Assembly (NCBI GenBank): GCA_964478075.1
Contig: CAYZGO010000068.1
Location: forward strand, 1-5,789
From: DAOUEX01 sp034430235
GTDB lineage: Bacteria; Chloroflexota; Anaerolineae; UBA2200
Length of the DNA stretch: 5,789 nt
Reading direction: 5' to 3'
Shown: one piece after another, positions 5,434-5,789 of the stretch
Position numbering within the stretch: the stretch's first letter is position 1
Layout: every line of letters begins with the position of its first letter
Translations under genes and position numbers: made by a program
The notes under the pieces: model-generated
What the model was told of the DNA's origin: nothing
What the model saw: the letters and a program-made list of their open reading frames with translations, nothing else
The model's database searches: none

Positions 5434-5789
5434 TTATTCGCCTAGATCGTAGAGATAGACTGCTGCTCCCAGAGCTTCAAAAGAGTCGAGTTGTCTGCCT
5501 ACACTGTTGAGGTACTGCAGGAAGAACACCTTTTCGTCAACCCCGCTCCAAGTACACACGTGTGAAAAGAGTATCCATACTCGTTTATTACCGCGAAGCT
5601 TATCCAAATCACGTGTGTAATCGCTCCAGTTATCTCTTGACCGTATGCCTGACAAATAGCAACTTTCGTTGAAGCCATACTTATCTGAATAATACCTGAA
5701 TGTCGGTATCGACCCATAGTAGAGATACAAGAGATCTCCATCTTGCCGATGTTCTGCAACGTAACTCATGACTGGTCTTATTTCTTCTC
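5434..5789 (-). CDS. C-terminal end of a probable membrane glycosyltransferase (GT39/GT-C type), 5' partial
   Basis: The frame runs off the right edge of the window: codons upstream of the ATG at 5769 remain open and give EEIRPV before MSYVAEH, so that ATG is most likely internal. About 117 residues are visible, ending at TAA (5436-5434). They are soluble rather than hydrophobic. The pattern is DGDLLYLYYGSIPTFRYY, then a short variable stretch, SRDNWSDY, LRGNKRVWILFSHV and finally GAAVYLYDL. From memory this resembles the C-terminal periplasmic or extracellular tail of bacterial GT39-like or uncharacterised polytopic glycosyltransferases, where a 'gD.iyvyy...paf.yY' strand follows the last membrane helix. 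No membrane segment or catalytic motif lies within the window, so the assignment depends on resemblance alone. It is on the same strand as tldD but separated from it by 178 nt of structured spacer. Confidence 0.55.
   Translation of the reverse strand, partial: EEIRPVMSYVAEHRQDGDLLYLYYGSIPTFRYYSDKYGFNESCYLSGIRSRDNWSDYTRDLDKLRGNKRVWILFSHVCTWSGVDEKVFFLQYLNSVGRQLDSFEALGAAVYLYDLGE

Noticed and set aside
1..5789. CRISPR array, insertion sequence, tRNA or attachment site
   Set aside because: No regularly spaced repeats, transposase-like frame, terminal inverted repeats or tRNA-like cloverleaf were noticed on either strand.

Overview
The window looks like ordinary bacterial chromosome, most consistent with the phylum Chloroflexota (Anaerolineae-like). 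The basis is indirect: a surface-type protein with a DNRLRE-like module and a Thr/Pro-rich 'TPT' linker, tandem divergent TldD/TldE proteins, and large GT-C type membrane glycosyltransferases next to housekeeping genes. No rRNA, tRNA or other phylogenetic marker is present, so this assignment is tentative.

Layout, left to right. (1) Positions 1-911 (+) hold the 3' part of a gene for a modular extracytoplasmic protein: the end of a DNRLRE-like beta domain, a low-complexity Thr/Pro linker, and a compact calcineurin-like metallophosphoesterase with all metal-binding motifs. (2) Positions 912-1307 are non-coding as far as can be seen, with a small hairpin and a good sigma70-like promoter (TTGCTC-17 nt-TATAAT) for the next gene. 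(3) Positions 1308-2465 (+) encode a polytopic GT-C-type glycosyltransferase, probably using a lipid-linked sugar. Its arginine codon use is clearly unlike that of the tldD gene. (4) A 64-nt convergent gap (2466-2529) contains a terminator-like hairpin followed by a short T-rich run. (5) Positions 5255-2530 (-) hold a two-gene operon, tldD then tldE/pmbA, coupled by a TGATG stop-start overlap. Together these should form the TldD/TldE zinc metalloprotease: TldD carries the HExxxH motif and a distal Cys, and TldE lacks a metal site. (6) Positions 5256-5433 form a non-coding spacer with three inverted repeats. (7) Positions 5434-5789 (-) are the C-terminal end of another protein, which resembles the soluble tail of membrane glycosyltransferases of the GT39/GT-C type.

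How the genes relate: tldD and tldE clearly act as one complex. The two glycosyltransferase-like genes and the Thr-rich surface protein could all belong to cell-surface glycan or glycoprotein biology, but they do not form one operon and the link is only suggestive. I do not see a convincing undescribed system here. The points most worth checking are the phosphoesterase architecture, the substrate of the TldD/TldE pair (no RiPP precursor is visible beside it), the atypical composition of the GT-C gene, and the structured spacer upstream of tldD.
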